Shown: positions 32,228 through 40,337 of the stretch, piece after piece
How the letters are laid out: every line of letters begins with the position of its first letter
How positions within the stretch are numbered: the stretch's first letter is position 1
Assembly: GCA_013519935.1 (NCBI GenBank)
Contig: JACDUA010000025.1
Location: 1 to 53,979, forward strand
DNA: 53,979 nucleotides
Origin: Ectothiorhodospiraceae bacterium WFHF3C12
GTDB lineage: Bacteria; Pseudomonadota; Gammaproteobacteria; Nitrococcales; Nitrococcaceae
Direction: 5' to 3'
The notes under the pieces: generated by a model
Seen by the model: the letters and a program-made list of their open reading frames with translations, nothing else
The model's database searches: none
What the model was told of the DNA's origin: nothing
Translations under genes and position numbers: made by a program

Positions 32228-32599
32228 ATGGCCGAGACCAAGAACGTGCTGGGCGGGCCGCTGCAGAGCTGCTCCACCGCGCCCATGACGGGCTTCTACC
32301 GCGATGGCTGCTGCAACACCGGCCCGGAAGACGTAGGCATCCACACGGTATGCGCGGAGGTCACGGAGGCGTTCCTGGCCTTCTCCCGCAGCCGCGGCAA
32401 CGACCTCACCCGCCCGATTCCGGAGGCCGGCTTCTCCGGGCTCAAACCGGGGGATCGCTGGTGTCTGTGCGCCGGCCGCTGGGTGGAGGCCTACCGGGCG
32501 GATATGGCGCCACCGGTGATCCTGGCCGCGACCCACGAGGAGACCCTGGCCATCGTGGGCCTGGATCTGCTCAAGGAACATGCCCTGGACGCGCCCTGA
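32228..32599 (+). CDS. DUF2237 family protein
   Basis: 123 residues, the normal family length. Recognisable blocks: NVLGGPLQSCSTAPMTGFYRDGCCNTGPEDVGIHTVCAEVTEAFLAFSRSRGNDLTRPIPEAGFSGLKPGDRWCLCAGRW, and a closing ILAATHEETLAIVGLDLLKEHALD. Four conserved Cys (CSTAP, CC, CLC) could bind a metal. The family is widespread and uncharacterised. ACGAGG lies upstream of the ATG. Divergent from ychJ. Confidence 0.92.
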   Translation: MAETKNVLGGPLQSCSTAPMTGFYRDGCCNTGPEDVGIHTVCAEVTEAFLAFSRSRGNDLTRPIPEAGFSGLKPGDRWCLCAGRWVEAYRADMAPPVILAATHEETLAIVGLDLLKEHALDAP

Positions 32600-32641
32600 G
32601 CGGGCCGTGATGGCCATCACTCGGGACACGGCGCCAACAGC

Positions 32642-33961
32642 GTGAGCGCGCATCGCCAGCCGCCCTCGGTACGCCGCAAGCGCCGCCGAACCATCGCCGG
32701 CGTCGCGCTGCTTGGCACCCTCGTCGCCACGGTGGCGTCCGTGCTCGTGCTGGAGCTCAGCGCCCGGCCGGCCGGCGTGCTGGCCTGGTTCGCGGGTGCG
32801 CTGCTCTGGGCGGACGTGGGCCGCGCCACCCGTCGCCAGAGCATCGGCCTGGTCGCGCTTGGCGTTGCGGGGCTGGCGTGGGGCGCCACCCAGGGAAGCT
32901 CACCGGACTGGAACCGGGTGCTGGCGGCCAATGCACTGATCATCTCCCTGCTTGCCGGCGTGAGCTTCCTGCGGCTGGTGACACGCTTCGACGCCGACAA
33001 TCAGCGGGCAGCGCCGCGAGGCCGCAAGGCTATTGGCTCCACCATGCTGGGCCTGCATCTCTTCGGCGCGGTGGTGAATCTGTCCACGCTGTTCATCATG
33101 GCCCATGCCATGGCCCGGGAAGGCCGTCTGGACAGCCGCCAGATCCGGCTGCTCACCCGGGGCTACTCCGCGGCGGCGTTCTGGTCACCGTTCTTCGCGG
33201 GCATGGCCGTGGCACTGACCTACGCACCGGGAGCCAGACTGTCCGAGGTGCTTACACTGGGCATCCCCCTGGCGCTCATGGGGCTGAGCGTGACATTCCT
33301 GGAGCTGGCGCGGGACCGGCCGGATGGCTTCGAGGGCTTTCCCATGGATTTCAGCAGCCTCTGGCTGCCGGCCGTGCTGGCGGCACTGATCCTGGGCATT
33401 CACGAGATTCGACCGGACCTGTCCGTGGTGGCGGTGCTCGCCGGGTTGTCGCCGGCGCTGGCCCTGGTGATCCTGGGCGCGCGCCGGGCGGGCCCGCTGG
33501 CCACAGCGCATCAGCACGTGGTTCTGGCACTGCCGCGCATGGCCAACGAGCTGTGGCTGTTTCTGTCGGCCGGCGTCCTGGCCGCGGGCATCGCCAGCGC
33601 CCTGGCGGCCAGCGGCGGGCTGCATCCCTTCGAAACCTACGGCCCCTGGCAGGCCAGCGTGACGCTGCTGGTCCTGATCGCCGCCGCCGTGGCGGGCATC
33701 CACCCGGTCATCAGCATCGCCGCGGCCAGTAGCGTACTGCTGCCGCTGGACCCCGACCCGGCGCTGCTGGCGGTGACGTTCCTCGGCACCTGGTCCATCG
33801 GTACCGCCCTGAGCCCCCTGTCCGGCATGAACCTGTCGCTGCAGGGGGCCTACGACATACCGGGGCGTGCTTTCGTCCGGCTCAATGCATCCTACGCCTT
33901 GATCATGTGGCTGGCCGTGTCGGCCGCATTCTTCCTCTACGGTGCCCTGACCAACCATTAG
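32642..33961 (+). CDS. Polytopic membrane protein of unknown function
   Basis: 439 residues with about eleven hydrophobic helices, preceded by a basic N-terminus (RRKRRRTIAG). Polar patches inside the membrane (YSAAAFWSPFFAGMAVAL, SIGTALSPLSGMNLSLQGAYDI) and the two-half layout look like a secondary transporter, perhaps of the ion-transporter superfamily, but I do not recognise a family motif. Start is GTG at 32642. The stop is 28 bases from the convergent CBS gene. Confidence 0.75.
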   Translation: MSAHRQPPSVRRKRRRTIAGVALLGTLVATVASVLVLELSARPAGVLAWFAGALLWADVGRATRRQSIGLVALGVAGLAWGATQGSSPDWNRVLAANALIISLLAGVSFLRLVTRFDADNQRAAPRGRKAIGSTMLGLHLFGAVVNLSTLFIMAHAMAREGRLDSRQIRLLTRGYSAAAFWSPFFAGMAVALTYAPGARLSEVLTLGIPLALMGLSVTFLELARDRPDGFEGFPMDFSSLWLPAVLAALILGIHEIRPDLSVVAVLAGLSPALALVILGARRAGPLATAHQHVVLALPRMANELWLFLSAGVLAAGIASALAASGGLHPFETYGPWQASVTLLVLIAAAVAGIHPVISIAAASSVLLPLDPDPALLAVTFLGTWSIGTALSPLSGMNLSLQGAYDIPGRAFVRLNASYALIMWLAVSAAFFLYGALTNH

Positions 33962-33989
33962 GGCGGGCAAGACGGGCCGTCATCGACCG

Positions 33990-34412
33990 CTACGGCGCGC
34001 CCCAGCCCCAACGCCCGGCCCCTGCCCGCAGCGCGTCCCGCCAGGTCAGAATCCCATGCAGCTTCCAGTCGCCGTCGATCACCGGCAGGGCGGAGACGCG
34101 GCGCTCGAGCAGCGGCTCCACCGCCGCGGACAGCGGGTCGGCGGGTGAGACCGTAATGGGGTGGCGGGTCATGATCTGGTGGGCCTTGCGGTGCAGGGTC
34201 TGCAGATCCCTCGGCCGCTCAGCCGGGCTGTTCACGTAAGGGCTGACCGCGCGGAGCAGGTCCCGGTCGGAGATCACCCCCATCAGTCGACCGGCCTCCA
34301 CCACTAGCAGATGATGGAAGTCGGCATTGTCGAAAATCAGCTTGATGGTCTGGACGGTGTCGTCCATCTCCACCGTCCGGACCTGCCGGCTCATGGCTTC
34401 GCTTACCCGCAT
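33990..34412 (-). CDS. CBS-domain pair protein
   Basis: 140 residues forming one Bateman module: CBS1 VSEAMSRQVRTVEMDDTVQTIKLIFDNADFHHLLVVEAGRLMGVISDRDLL and CBS2 IMTRHPITVSPADPLSAAVEPLLERRVSALPVIDGDWKLHGILTWRDAL. Such proteins bind adenosine nucleotides and regulate partners. The ATG at 34412 directly follows the stop of the patatin gene (TGA at 34414-34416), so the two are translationally coupled, suggesting a shared role. Confidence 0.9.
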   Translation of the reverse strand: MRVSEAMSRQVRTVEMDDTVQTIKLIFDNADFHHLLVVEAGRLMGVISDRDLLRAVSPYVNSPAERPRDLQTLHRKAHQIMTRHPITVSPADPLSAAVEPLLERRVSALPVIDGDWKLHGILTWRDALRAGAGRWGWGAP

Positions 34413-34413
34413 A

Positions 34414-35550
34414 TCACGCGACTGCCTCGGGCTTGTTCTCCACTTCGTAGACGCGCACGCCAACGTGGGGCGGCGCCGGCTTCTCCCAGGGCCGGCTCGC
34501 CAGCTCGGTCTCGCCGTCGGCGTGGCCGGCTCGGCGGTGATCCTCCAGCGTCTGGCGCAGGAACGTGAAATCCTTTACCCAGGAACGATAACCCTGGCCC
34601 CGGTAAATGAAATGCACGATGTTCATGGTCGTGGTGCAGCCCATATCCTGCAGCGAGCGTATCCAGGGGTCGCGTTTCGCCTCCGCCGGCAGACGGTCGT
34701 AGAGCGCCGAGACGGCCCGCCGGAGATTGTGCAGCGTGCGATGCTGCTCGATCTGCTCCTGGGAGCGGCTCGCGAAGCTGATGTCCTTGCGCCGGTCCTC
34801 CACTTCGTCCAGACCCTTTGGCGGCTGCCCGACCGGGTCGAAGAGATCCACCATGAAGCACAGGGTACTGCGCCGGGGCACATCGTCCAGCACCACGTCC
34901 AGGGGCGTATTGGAGAGTATGCCGCCGTCCCAGTAATGCTGGCCGTCGATCTCCACCGACGGGAATGCCGGCGGCAGCGCGGCACTGGCCATGACATGGC
35001 GGACGTCCAGCCGCCGGTCGCGGCTGTCGAAAAAGACGTGGCGGCCGGTGTCGATATTCACCGCGCCCAGACTGACCCGCATCGGCCCGTCGTTGAGGCG
35101 GTCGAAATCCACCAGCTCCAGCAGCGTCTCGCGCAACGGCGTGGTGTCATAGAGGCCATTGGCCGGCTCGGTGCCGATGCCCCAACAGAACCACGGCCAG
35201 GTCGTCTGCGGGGCGTAGAAGCCGGGCTGGCCGACCATGGAGCTGGCCACGGCGTAGGCGATGTTCATCGGTTTACGCAGGGGATGGCTCGGCGGCGGCA
35301 ACGGCCACGGCTGGGGCCAGGTGACGCGTTCCCAGAACGCATGCAGCCGATCGAGCCGGTTTTCCGGCGCGTTACCCGCGATAATGGCCGACTGAATCGC
35401 CCCGATGCTGGTACCGCAGACCCAGTCCGGCACGTAGCCGGCTTCGCTCAACGCCTCGTAGACACCCAGCTGGTAGGTACCCAAAGCGCCGCCGCCCTGG
35501 AGCAGCAGCGCGATGCGTTCATGGCGATCGCCCTGTCGTTGGTTTTCCAC
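34414..35550 (-). CDS. Patatin-like phospholipase with DUF3734-like C-terminus
   Basis: 378 residues. Patatin motifs: oxyanion loop QGGGALGTYQLG, GTSIG with nucleophile Ser48, and WDGG with Asp208, the Ser-Asp dyad. The C-terminal third (DISFASRSQEQIEQH... NIVHFIYRGQGYRSWVKDFTFLRQTLEDHRRAGHADG) is the DUF3734 extension found in proteobacterial patatins, often in PHB-accumulating species. Likely a cytoplasmic or granule-surface lipase. Start is taken as GTG 35550 after GAGGACAGG, since residues upstream are not family-like. Coupled to the CBS gene; PhaZ lies 2.4 kb away. Confidence 0.9.
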   Translation of the reverse strand: MENQRQGDRHERIALLLQGGGALGTYQLGVYEALSEAGYVPDWVCGTSIGAIQSAIIAGNAPENRLDRLHAFWERVTWPQPWPLPPPSHPLRKPMNIAYAVASSMVGQPGFYAPQTTWPWFCWGIGTEPANGLYDTTPLRETLLELVDFDRLNDGPMRVSLGAVNIDTGRHVFFDSRDRRLDVRHVMASAALPPAFPSVEIDGQHYWDGGILSNTPLDVVLDDVPRRSTLCFMVDLFDPVGQPPKGLDEVEDRRKDISFASRSQEQIEQHRTLHNLRRAVSALYDRLPAEAKRDPWIRSLQDMGCTTTMNIVHFIYRGQGYRSWVKDFTFLRQTLEDHRRAGHADGETELASRPWEKPAPPHVGVRVYEVENKPEAVA

Positions 35551-35644
35551 TGTTGACCTGTCCTCGCGATTGCCCCAGTCCGGAATCGCTTCAGTGCATC
35601 TCGGCACTGGCGTCCTTCACCGGAAGAAAGTAGCGTCCAAAGGC

Positions 35645-36274
35645 ATGGGAGAGAAGTCCGATAACGGAATCGCCGGCCTGCCCAGCGCGCCCGCCGCGGA
35701 ACGCAACAAGGGCCCGATACTGGCGGTGCTGCTGAAGCACCTCCCTGTAAACGGGCTCGTGCTGGAGGTCGCCTGCGGCACCGGCCAGCACGCCTGTAAT
35801 TTTGCCGCCGGATTGCCCCGTCTGGAATGGCAGCCCAGCGACCCGGACCCCGGCGCCGTGGACACGACGGGCGCGCGCGTTGCCCACGCGGCCCTGCCCA
35901 ACCTGAGACCGCCTCTGCGCCTGGATGTTCGCGATCGGCCCTGGCCGGTGGCCTCCTTCGATGCCCTGGTCTGCATCAACCTGCTTCACATCGCCCCCTG
36001 GGCGGCCACGGAAGGGCTGTTCGCTGGCGCGGCCACCGGCCTGACGACCCGGGGCGTGATCGTGGTCTATGGGCCATTCCGGCGTGACGGCAACCATACG
36101 GCACCCAGCAATGCCAGCTTTGACCGCCAGCTCCGGGCCCGGGATCCGGCCTGGGGAGTGCGGGACATGGAGGCCGTGGACGCAGTCGCCCAATCAAATG
36201 GTTTCACGCTGGCCGCCATCGAGCCCATGCCGGCCAATAACTTCTGCCTGGTCTGGCGCCGGGACGGCGGCTAG
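35645..36274 (+). CDS. DUF938 family SAM-dependent methyltransferase
   Basis: 209 residues. The family start SAPAAERNKGPILAVLLKHLP is followed by motif I LVLEVACGTGQHACNFAAGLP, an acidic SDPDP after strand 2, and LVCINLLHIAPWAATEGLFAGA and GVIVVYGPFRRDGNHTAPSNASFDRQLRARDP. All are diagnostic of DUF938. Substrate unknown. ATG 35645 is preceded by AAAGG; the ORF opens at 35513, overlapping the divergent patatin start, which is unlikely. Confidence 0.92.
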   Translation: MGEKSDNGIAGLPSAPAAERNKGPILAVLLKHLPVNGLVLEVACGTGQHACNFAAGLPRLEWQPSDPDPGAVDTTGARVAHAALPNLRPPLRLDVRDRPWPVASFDALVCINLLHIAPWAATEGLFAGAATGLTTRGVIVVYGPFRRDGNHTAPSNASFDRQLRARDPAWGVRDMEAVDAVAQSNGFTLAAIEPMPANNFCLVWRRDGG

Positions 36275-36320
36275 AGGTTTGGGACGACACCGCGGCGCAC
36301 ACGGCTCGCGTCAACGGCCC

Positions 36321-36920
36321 CTAGGCCGTTGGCCGCAGCGGCGTCTGCGCGTCGCGCATGCGATCCAGCGTCAGGCGCCAGACGCTGGCCGGCGGCACGT
36401 TGCGCCAGGCACGGCCGGTGCGTTGCGCGCGCAGCCCCAGGGCACGGTATTCTTCCGCGGGGAAGGGCGACCATGGCGAATACGTGAACTGCACGAAGCA
36501 GCCTTCCGGCCCCAGGTGCGTGGCGGCGGTCTGCAGCAGGGAGCGGCGCATGTTGGGCATGGACAGCAGCGGCAGACAGGAAACCAGCGCGAGCCGGGTG
36601 GTGTCATGCTCCTCGAGCAGCCCGTCGAGCTCGCTGGCACAACCCACCACCACCCGCGCTCCAGGGTTGCGTTTGCGCGCCTGGCGGGCGAGTCCGGGAG
36701 ACAGCTCCAGCGCCACCACCCGCTCGGCACCGAAGCGCTCCACGAGCGCGCGGGTTACCGTGCCCGTGCCGGCGCCCAGCTCCACGATGGTGGTGTAGTC
36801 GTTGCGGTTGAGACCCTGCGCGATCACCCGAGCAAGATCGCGGCTGCTTGGAATGATTGCCCCGGTTCGGCGCGGATGTCTGAGCCATCGACCGACGAAC
36901 GCAATGGCGCTTTCGTCCAT
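36321..36920 (-). CDS. SAM-dependent methyltransferase (phospholipid N-methyltransferase-like)
   Basis: 199 residues. AFVGRWLRHPRRTGAIIPSSRDLARVIAQGL is the leader typical of PmtA-type and rRNA-adenine-type enzymes. Motif I is IVELGAGTGTVTRALVERFG, the acidic residue is in ALELSP, and the catalytic-loop region is LVSCLPLLSMPNMRRSLLQ. The closing part (FVQFTYSPWSPFPAEEYRALGLRAQRTGRAWRNVPPASVW) matches PmtA-like enzymes that methylate phosphatidylethanolamine, but many relatives are uncharacterised. Start at 36920 (DESAIAF). Confidence 0.85.
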   Translation of the reverse strand: MDESAIAFVGRWLRHPRRTGAIIPSSRDLARVIAQGLNRNDYTTIVELGAGTGTVTRALVERFGAERVVALELSPGLARQARKRNPGARVVVGCASELDGLLEEHDTTRLALVSCLPLLSMPNMRRSLLQTAATHLGPEGCFVQFTYSPWSPFPAEEYRALGLRAQRTGRAWRNVPPASVWRLTLDRMRDAQTPLRPTA

Positions 36921-37043
36921 GCCTATTCCTTGTGCGCGCTTCTGCTGACAGCACCGCAACTTTACAACGTGGTAATCGAATATGCACGGCCAGCGGCGCG
37001 CAGTGCCACCGCGGCCGATGGGCGGATCCGCTTCCGGCGGTGA

Positions 37044-37394
37044 TCAGGGAAGCAGAAGCTGGCGGTCGAGCGAGCCGCCCAGAACCGCGTCTGCAGGGCC
37101 CGCGCCGGGATCGCCGACGCGTGGAGCCGGAGCCTTCGAGTCCATCAGTCTGAAGGCGACGTACTCGAAGCCGCTGAGCCCGCGCGCCAGATCCCCGGCC
37201 TGGGCGGGCAACGCTTCCACCCACGCCCACTGGCCCTCCTCGGGAACGCCGTCGCGCAGCTCCACGAGCGTCGGGACCAGCACCTGAATCGTGTCGCCGA
37301 GCAGCCCTTCCCGCTCGCGGCGCAGTATCAGGGACAGGTAGTTCGACTCCAGGCGCTCGGCCGCAATTATCCTTCCAGAGAACGCGAACATGAT
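37044..37394 (-). CDS. Hypothetical protein (116 aa)
   Basis: Starts FAFSGRIIAAERLESNYLSLILRREREGLLGDTIQVLVPTLVELRD, a mostly beta protein, and ends in a Pro/Gly-rich tail with LDRQLLLP. GGGAGGG is well placed before the ATG at 37394. No signal peptide, membrane helix or known motif. The ORF remains open upstream to 37631 but that part lacks a ribosome site. Function unknown. Confidence 0.6.
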   Translation of the reverse strand: MMFAFSGRIIAAERLESNYLSLILRREREGLLGDTIQVLVPTLVELRDGVPEEGQWAWVEALPAQAGDLARGLSGFEYVAFRLMDSKAPAPRVGDPGAGPADAVLGGSLDRQLLLP

Positions 37395-37961
37395 GGATCC
37401 CTCCCGTGCGTTCGGTGCTTCTTCCCGGACCCCACGGGCGAGGCTGAGCCCGTGCCGCGAGGCAACTCGTGCCGCCGGCGCTCGCCCCGAGGCGGCGCTT
37501 CCCGTGCACTCATCGAACATGCCGGCGCGGAGCTTCAGCCCATGCGAGTGACACCCACTGGCCCGGTCGGGCGGGAGCGGGCGGAGCATGGTGGAGGACC
37601 CGAGTCCTTCGGCGGGGATCGCCTCTTCCATGCAAAGCTGAGTGGCGCGTTAACTGTTCAATGGTCTAGTCGGTATAGATCCTACAGCGATGCATGGCAA
37701 TGACCACGCATCGCCTTAATTGAATGAATTCATGAATATGTGAACCCCGTCCGGGTGACTCGGCCGTCGCCTTACGTTTACGTCAATCTGTGACGGATTG
37801 CCTGGAACCGATAGAACCAACTGGTCATCTTCCGTCGCGAGGTCTATGGTCGAGCGTCGGCATGACGCGAAACTGGCCGGCTCCAGCGCCGGAGTTTCCC
37901 AAGACCATGCATTGGCTGGTAACGTTCGGTGACGACCGGGTCACCAAGTCGGGGTGAAATA
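37395..37961. promoter_or_regulatory. Long intergenic region upstream of phaZ
   Basis: 567 bases with no convincing gene. The central part (about 37640-37760) is richer in A and T than its surroundings. It holds an inverted repeat GCGATGC (37687-37693) / GCATCGC (37708-37714) followed by CTTAATT, possibly a terminator or operator, and GAATTCATGAATATG after it. Promoters for phaZ (plus) and the hypothetical gene at 37394 (minus) should be here; no clear -35/-10 pair stands out. Confidence 0.4.
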
Positions 37962-39239
37962 GTGCTGTATCAGGCATATCAGGCTCACACGGACATGCTT
38001 CTCCTCTCCCGCGCCTTCGCCAAGGCGGCCGCGCCCATGCTCAACGGCGCCTCGGTCTGGCCGTGGGAGCTGCCGTCGGTCCGCAAGCTGGCCGCGGCCT
38101 ACGAGGTCTACGCCCTGGCGGCACTGACCCATAGCCGTCCGGATTTCGATATCGACTATGTCGAGGTGGAGGGTGAGACGGTCCCGGTACACGAAGAGGT
38201 CGTGCATCGCACGCCGTTCGGCTCACTGCTGCACTTCCGCAAGGAAACCGACCGGGCGCAGCCGCCGGTGCTGATGATCGCGCCCATGTCCGGGCACTTC
38301 GCCACGCTGCTACGTGAAACCATCCGCACGATGCTCCAGGACCACGACGTCTACGTCACCGACTGGCACAACGCCCGGGACGTGCCGCTATGGGAGGGCA
38401 ACTTCGGCCTCGACGAGTACGTGGATCACGTCGTGGACTTCATGGACATCATCGGCCCCGACGCCCACATGTTCGCCATCTGCCAGCCCTGTGTCCCGGC
38501 GCTGGCAGCCGTGGCACTGATGGCCGAGGACGACCACCCGGCAACCCCGCGCTCGCTGACGCTGATGGCAGGCCCCATCGACTGCCGCGTGAACCCCACC
38601 GAGGTGAACGAGCTCGCCACAAGCAAGTCCATCGAGTGGTTCGAGCGCAACCTGGTAGCCACCGTGCCCATGCGTTACATGGGCGCCTGGCGGCGCGTCT
38701 ATCCCGGCTTCATCCAGCTCTCGGCGTTCCTGAACATGAACCTGGACCGCCATCTGTCATCGTTCCGCGTGCTGTTCAACGACCTGGCCGATGGCGACGT
38801 GGCCCAGTCGCAGTCCAAGCGCGAATTCTACGAAGAGTACTTCGCAGTGGCCGATCTGCCGGCGGAGTTCTATCTGGAGACCGTGCGCGTGGTCTTCCAG
38901 GAGTACGCGCTGGCCAAGGGCGAGTTCGAATGGCGCGGACGGCGGGTGGATCTGTCGGCCATCCGCGACACGGCGCTGTTGACCATCGAGGGCGAGCGTG
39001 ACGATATCTGTTCGCTGGGCCAGACCGAGGCCGCCCACGGATTGTGCAGCGGCATTCCCACGTCGATGAAACAGCATTACGTTCAGGAAGGAGCCGGCCA
39101 CTATGGCGTGTTCAATGGCCGGCGCTGGAACAACGGCATCTACCCGCGCATCCGCGACCTGATCGCCGCGCGTTCGCCGAACGCCGCCACGAAGCTCGAC
39201 ACGGAGAAGGCCGGCAACAGGCAGACGGAGAGCGCCTGA
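37962..39239 (+). CDS. phaZ: Intracellular polyhydroxybutyrate depolymerase
   Basis: 425 residues. The GTG at 37962 gives the classic PhaZ start MLYQAYQAHTDMLLLSRAFA. The nucleophile region is FAICQPCVPALAAVAL; intracellular PhaZ enzymes use a Cys in the CQP box, here Cys174. The acid is in TIEGERDDICSLGQT and the His in EGAGHYGVFNGRRWNNGIYPRIRDLI, all near-identical to Ralstonia-type PhaZa. It degrades native PHB granules to hydroxybutyrate for reuse. A REP-like cluster follows. No phaC or phaP is in the window. Confidence 0.93.
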   Translation: MLYQAYQAHTDMLLLSRAFAKAAAPMLNGASVWPWELPSVRKLAAAYEVYALAALTHSRPDFDIDYVEVEGETVPVHEEVVHRTPFGSLLHFRKETDRAQPPVLMIAPMSGHFATLLRETIRTMLQDHDVYVTDWHNARDVPLWEGNFGLDEYVDHVVDFMDIIGPDAHMFAICQPCVPALAAVALMAEDDHPATPRSLTLMAGPIDCRVNPTEVNELATSKSIEWFERNLVATVPMRYMGAWRRVYPGFIQLSAFLNMNLDRHLSSFRVLFNDLADGDVAQSQSKREFYEEYFAVADLPAEFYLETVRVVFQEYALAKGEFEWRGRRVDLSAIRDTALLTIEGERDDICSLGQTEAAHGLCSGIPTSMKQHYVQEGAGHYGVFNGRRWNNGIYPRIRDLIAARSPNAATKLDTEKAGNRQTESA

Positions 39240-39314
39240 GGCGCAAAAAGGGGCATAGCCGGGGGAACGAGGCACCCGCAAGCCCGTGCTGAGACCCCGG
39301 CGCCGGATTCAGCT

Positions 39315-39570
39315 GTGGGAGCGGCGTCCTCGCCGCGATAGTGGTGGCCGCAACCATCGCCGCGGGGACGCGCCTCCCACAAGCCTTCACTGAGCCTCGG
39401 GTTCCGGATTCAGAGCCCGTAGGTCGGCACCGCCGAAGGCGGCGCCGACACCCGGTATCCGCGGCAGCAGAGCATCGTCGAACAGCAAGCCCGTCCGACC
39501 GCGCATGCCATCGCCGCGGGGACGCGCCTCCCACGGCGGCAACCCTGTGACCGGGTTGCCGCCGTGGGAG
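39315..39570. repeat. REP-like palindrome cluster between phaZ and dgkA
   Basis: Family 2 units begin GTGGGAGCGGCGTCC and end CGCCGCGAT. One is direct at 39315-39339, with inverted copies at 39356-39380 and 39510-39534, so the first pair forms a head-to-head BIME-like arrangement. A family 1 unit (GTAGGTCGGCACCG...) lies at 39419-39505. At the end an 18-bp perfect inverted repeat, CTCCCACGGCGGCAACCC (39528-39545) against 39553-39570, has a 7-base loop. The 359 bases between the convergent genes are filled by these elements. Confidence 0.82.
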
Positions 39571-39598
39571 CGACCCACCACCGCGGTGCGTCACCCGT

Positions 39599-39997
39599 CT
39601 AGCCAAAGCGCTCCAGCGCCACGACGATCCAGACGAACGCCGTGAGCAGCAGACTCACGAACACGGCCGCGGAGCCCACGTCCTTGGCGCTGCCGGCGAG
39701 GTCGTTGCGCTCCGGCCCGACGCGGTCCACCACCGCCTCGATGGCGGTGTTCAACAGCTCCACGATCACCACCAGGAAACAACTGCCCGCCAGCACCGCC
39801 ACCTGCGCCGCGGTCTCGCCCAGCCAGAGCGCCGCCGGCAACATCACCAGTGCCAGCATCAGCTCCTGCCGGAACGCGGACTCGTTGCGCCAGGCGAAGA
39901 CCAGCCCTTGTATGGAGTAGACGGTGGCGTAGGCGAGACGCCGTATCCCGGTATAACCCGGCTTCACACCCGACCCTCTGCTGCCCGTGGACGACAC
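39599..39997 (-). CDS. dgkA: Diacylglycerol kinase
   Basis: 132 residues, three membrane helices plus an amphipathic N-terminal helix (GIRRLAYATVYSIQGLVFAWRNESAFRQEL). The active-site signature VELLNTAIEAVVDRVG has Glu80, Asn83 and Glu87, and AKDVGSAAVFVSLLL completes the family pattern. It phosphorylates diacylglycerol in the inner membrane to recycle lipid from osmoregulated glucan and other synthesis. Both flanks are REP-like repeats. Confidence 0.95.
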   Translation of the reverse strand: MSSTGSRGSGVKPGYTGIRRLAYATVYSIQGLVFAWRNESAFRQELMLALVMLPAALWLGETAAQVAVLAGSCFLVVIVELLNTAIEAVVDRVGPERNDLAGSAKDVGSAAVFVSLLLTAFVWIVVALERFG

Positions 39998-40337
39998 GCG
40001 GCGCCAGCCTACCCACGGTCTGTGACAGCACCGTTACGGGAGCACGGCGCGAACCCACGCTGCTAGCAGAGCGAACACCGCCATCGCCCTCGACCCGCTG
40101 TTGGCGCCTGGCCGCGAGCACGCCCCGACCACAGACCCGCCGCCCCCTCGGGGCGGAACGAAAGTGTCGGAGCGGCATCTTCACCTTGATGGCGCCCGAT
40201 GAACGCCATCGCGCCCGGGACGGGGCTCCCGCAGGGCCCGCCGCTCGCCTCGGGGCGGAAGGAGGGTTGTGGGAGCGGCGTCCCCGCCGCGATGGCGTCC
40301 GGTGGACCCGATCGCCCCCCAGCGATCCGGACCCGGC
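39998..40337. repeat. REP-like repeats and a duplicated ~105-base unit between dgkA and the cox island
   Basis: A good family 2 copy (GTGGGAGCGGCGTCC...CGCGAT) is at 40269-40293. Degenerate copies lie at 40166-40191 and, inverted, at 40207-40233. The context CCTCGGGGCGGAA plus the REP unit occurs twice, near 40147 and 40250, about 103-105 bases apart, suggesting a local tandem duplication. CCGCCCC/GGGGCGG forms an extra hairpin near 40140-40155. No gene is seen here. Confidence 0.7.

Noticed and set aside
37452-37703. 83-codon plus-strand ORF upstream of phaZ
   Set aside because: Arg/Gly/Pro-rich shadow-like translation, no ribosome site, overlapping the leader of the minus-strand hypothetical gene.
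39315-40293. Remnant of an insertion sequence
   Set aside because: No transposase fragment or terminal inverted repeat pair bounds the region; only short palindromes are present.
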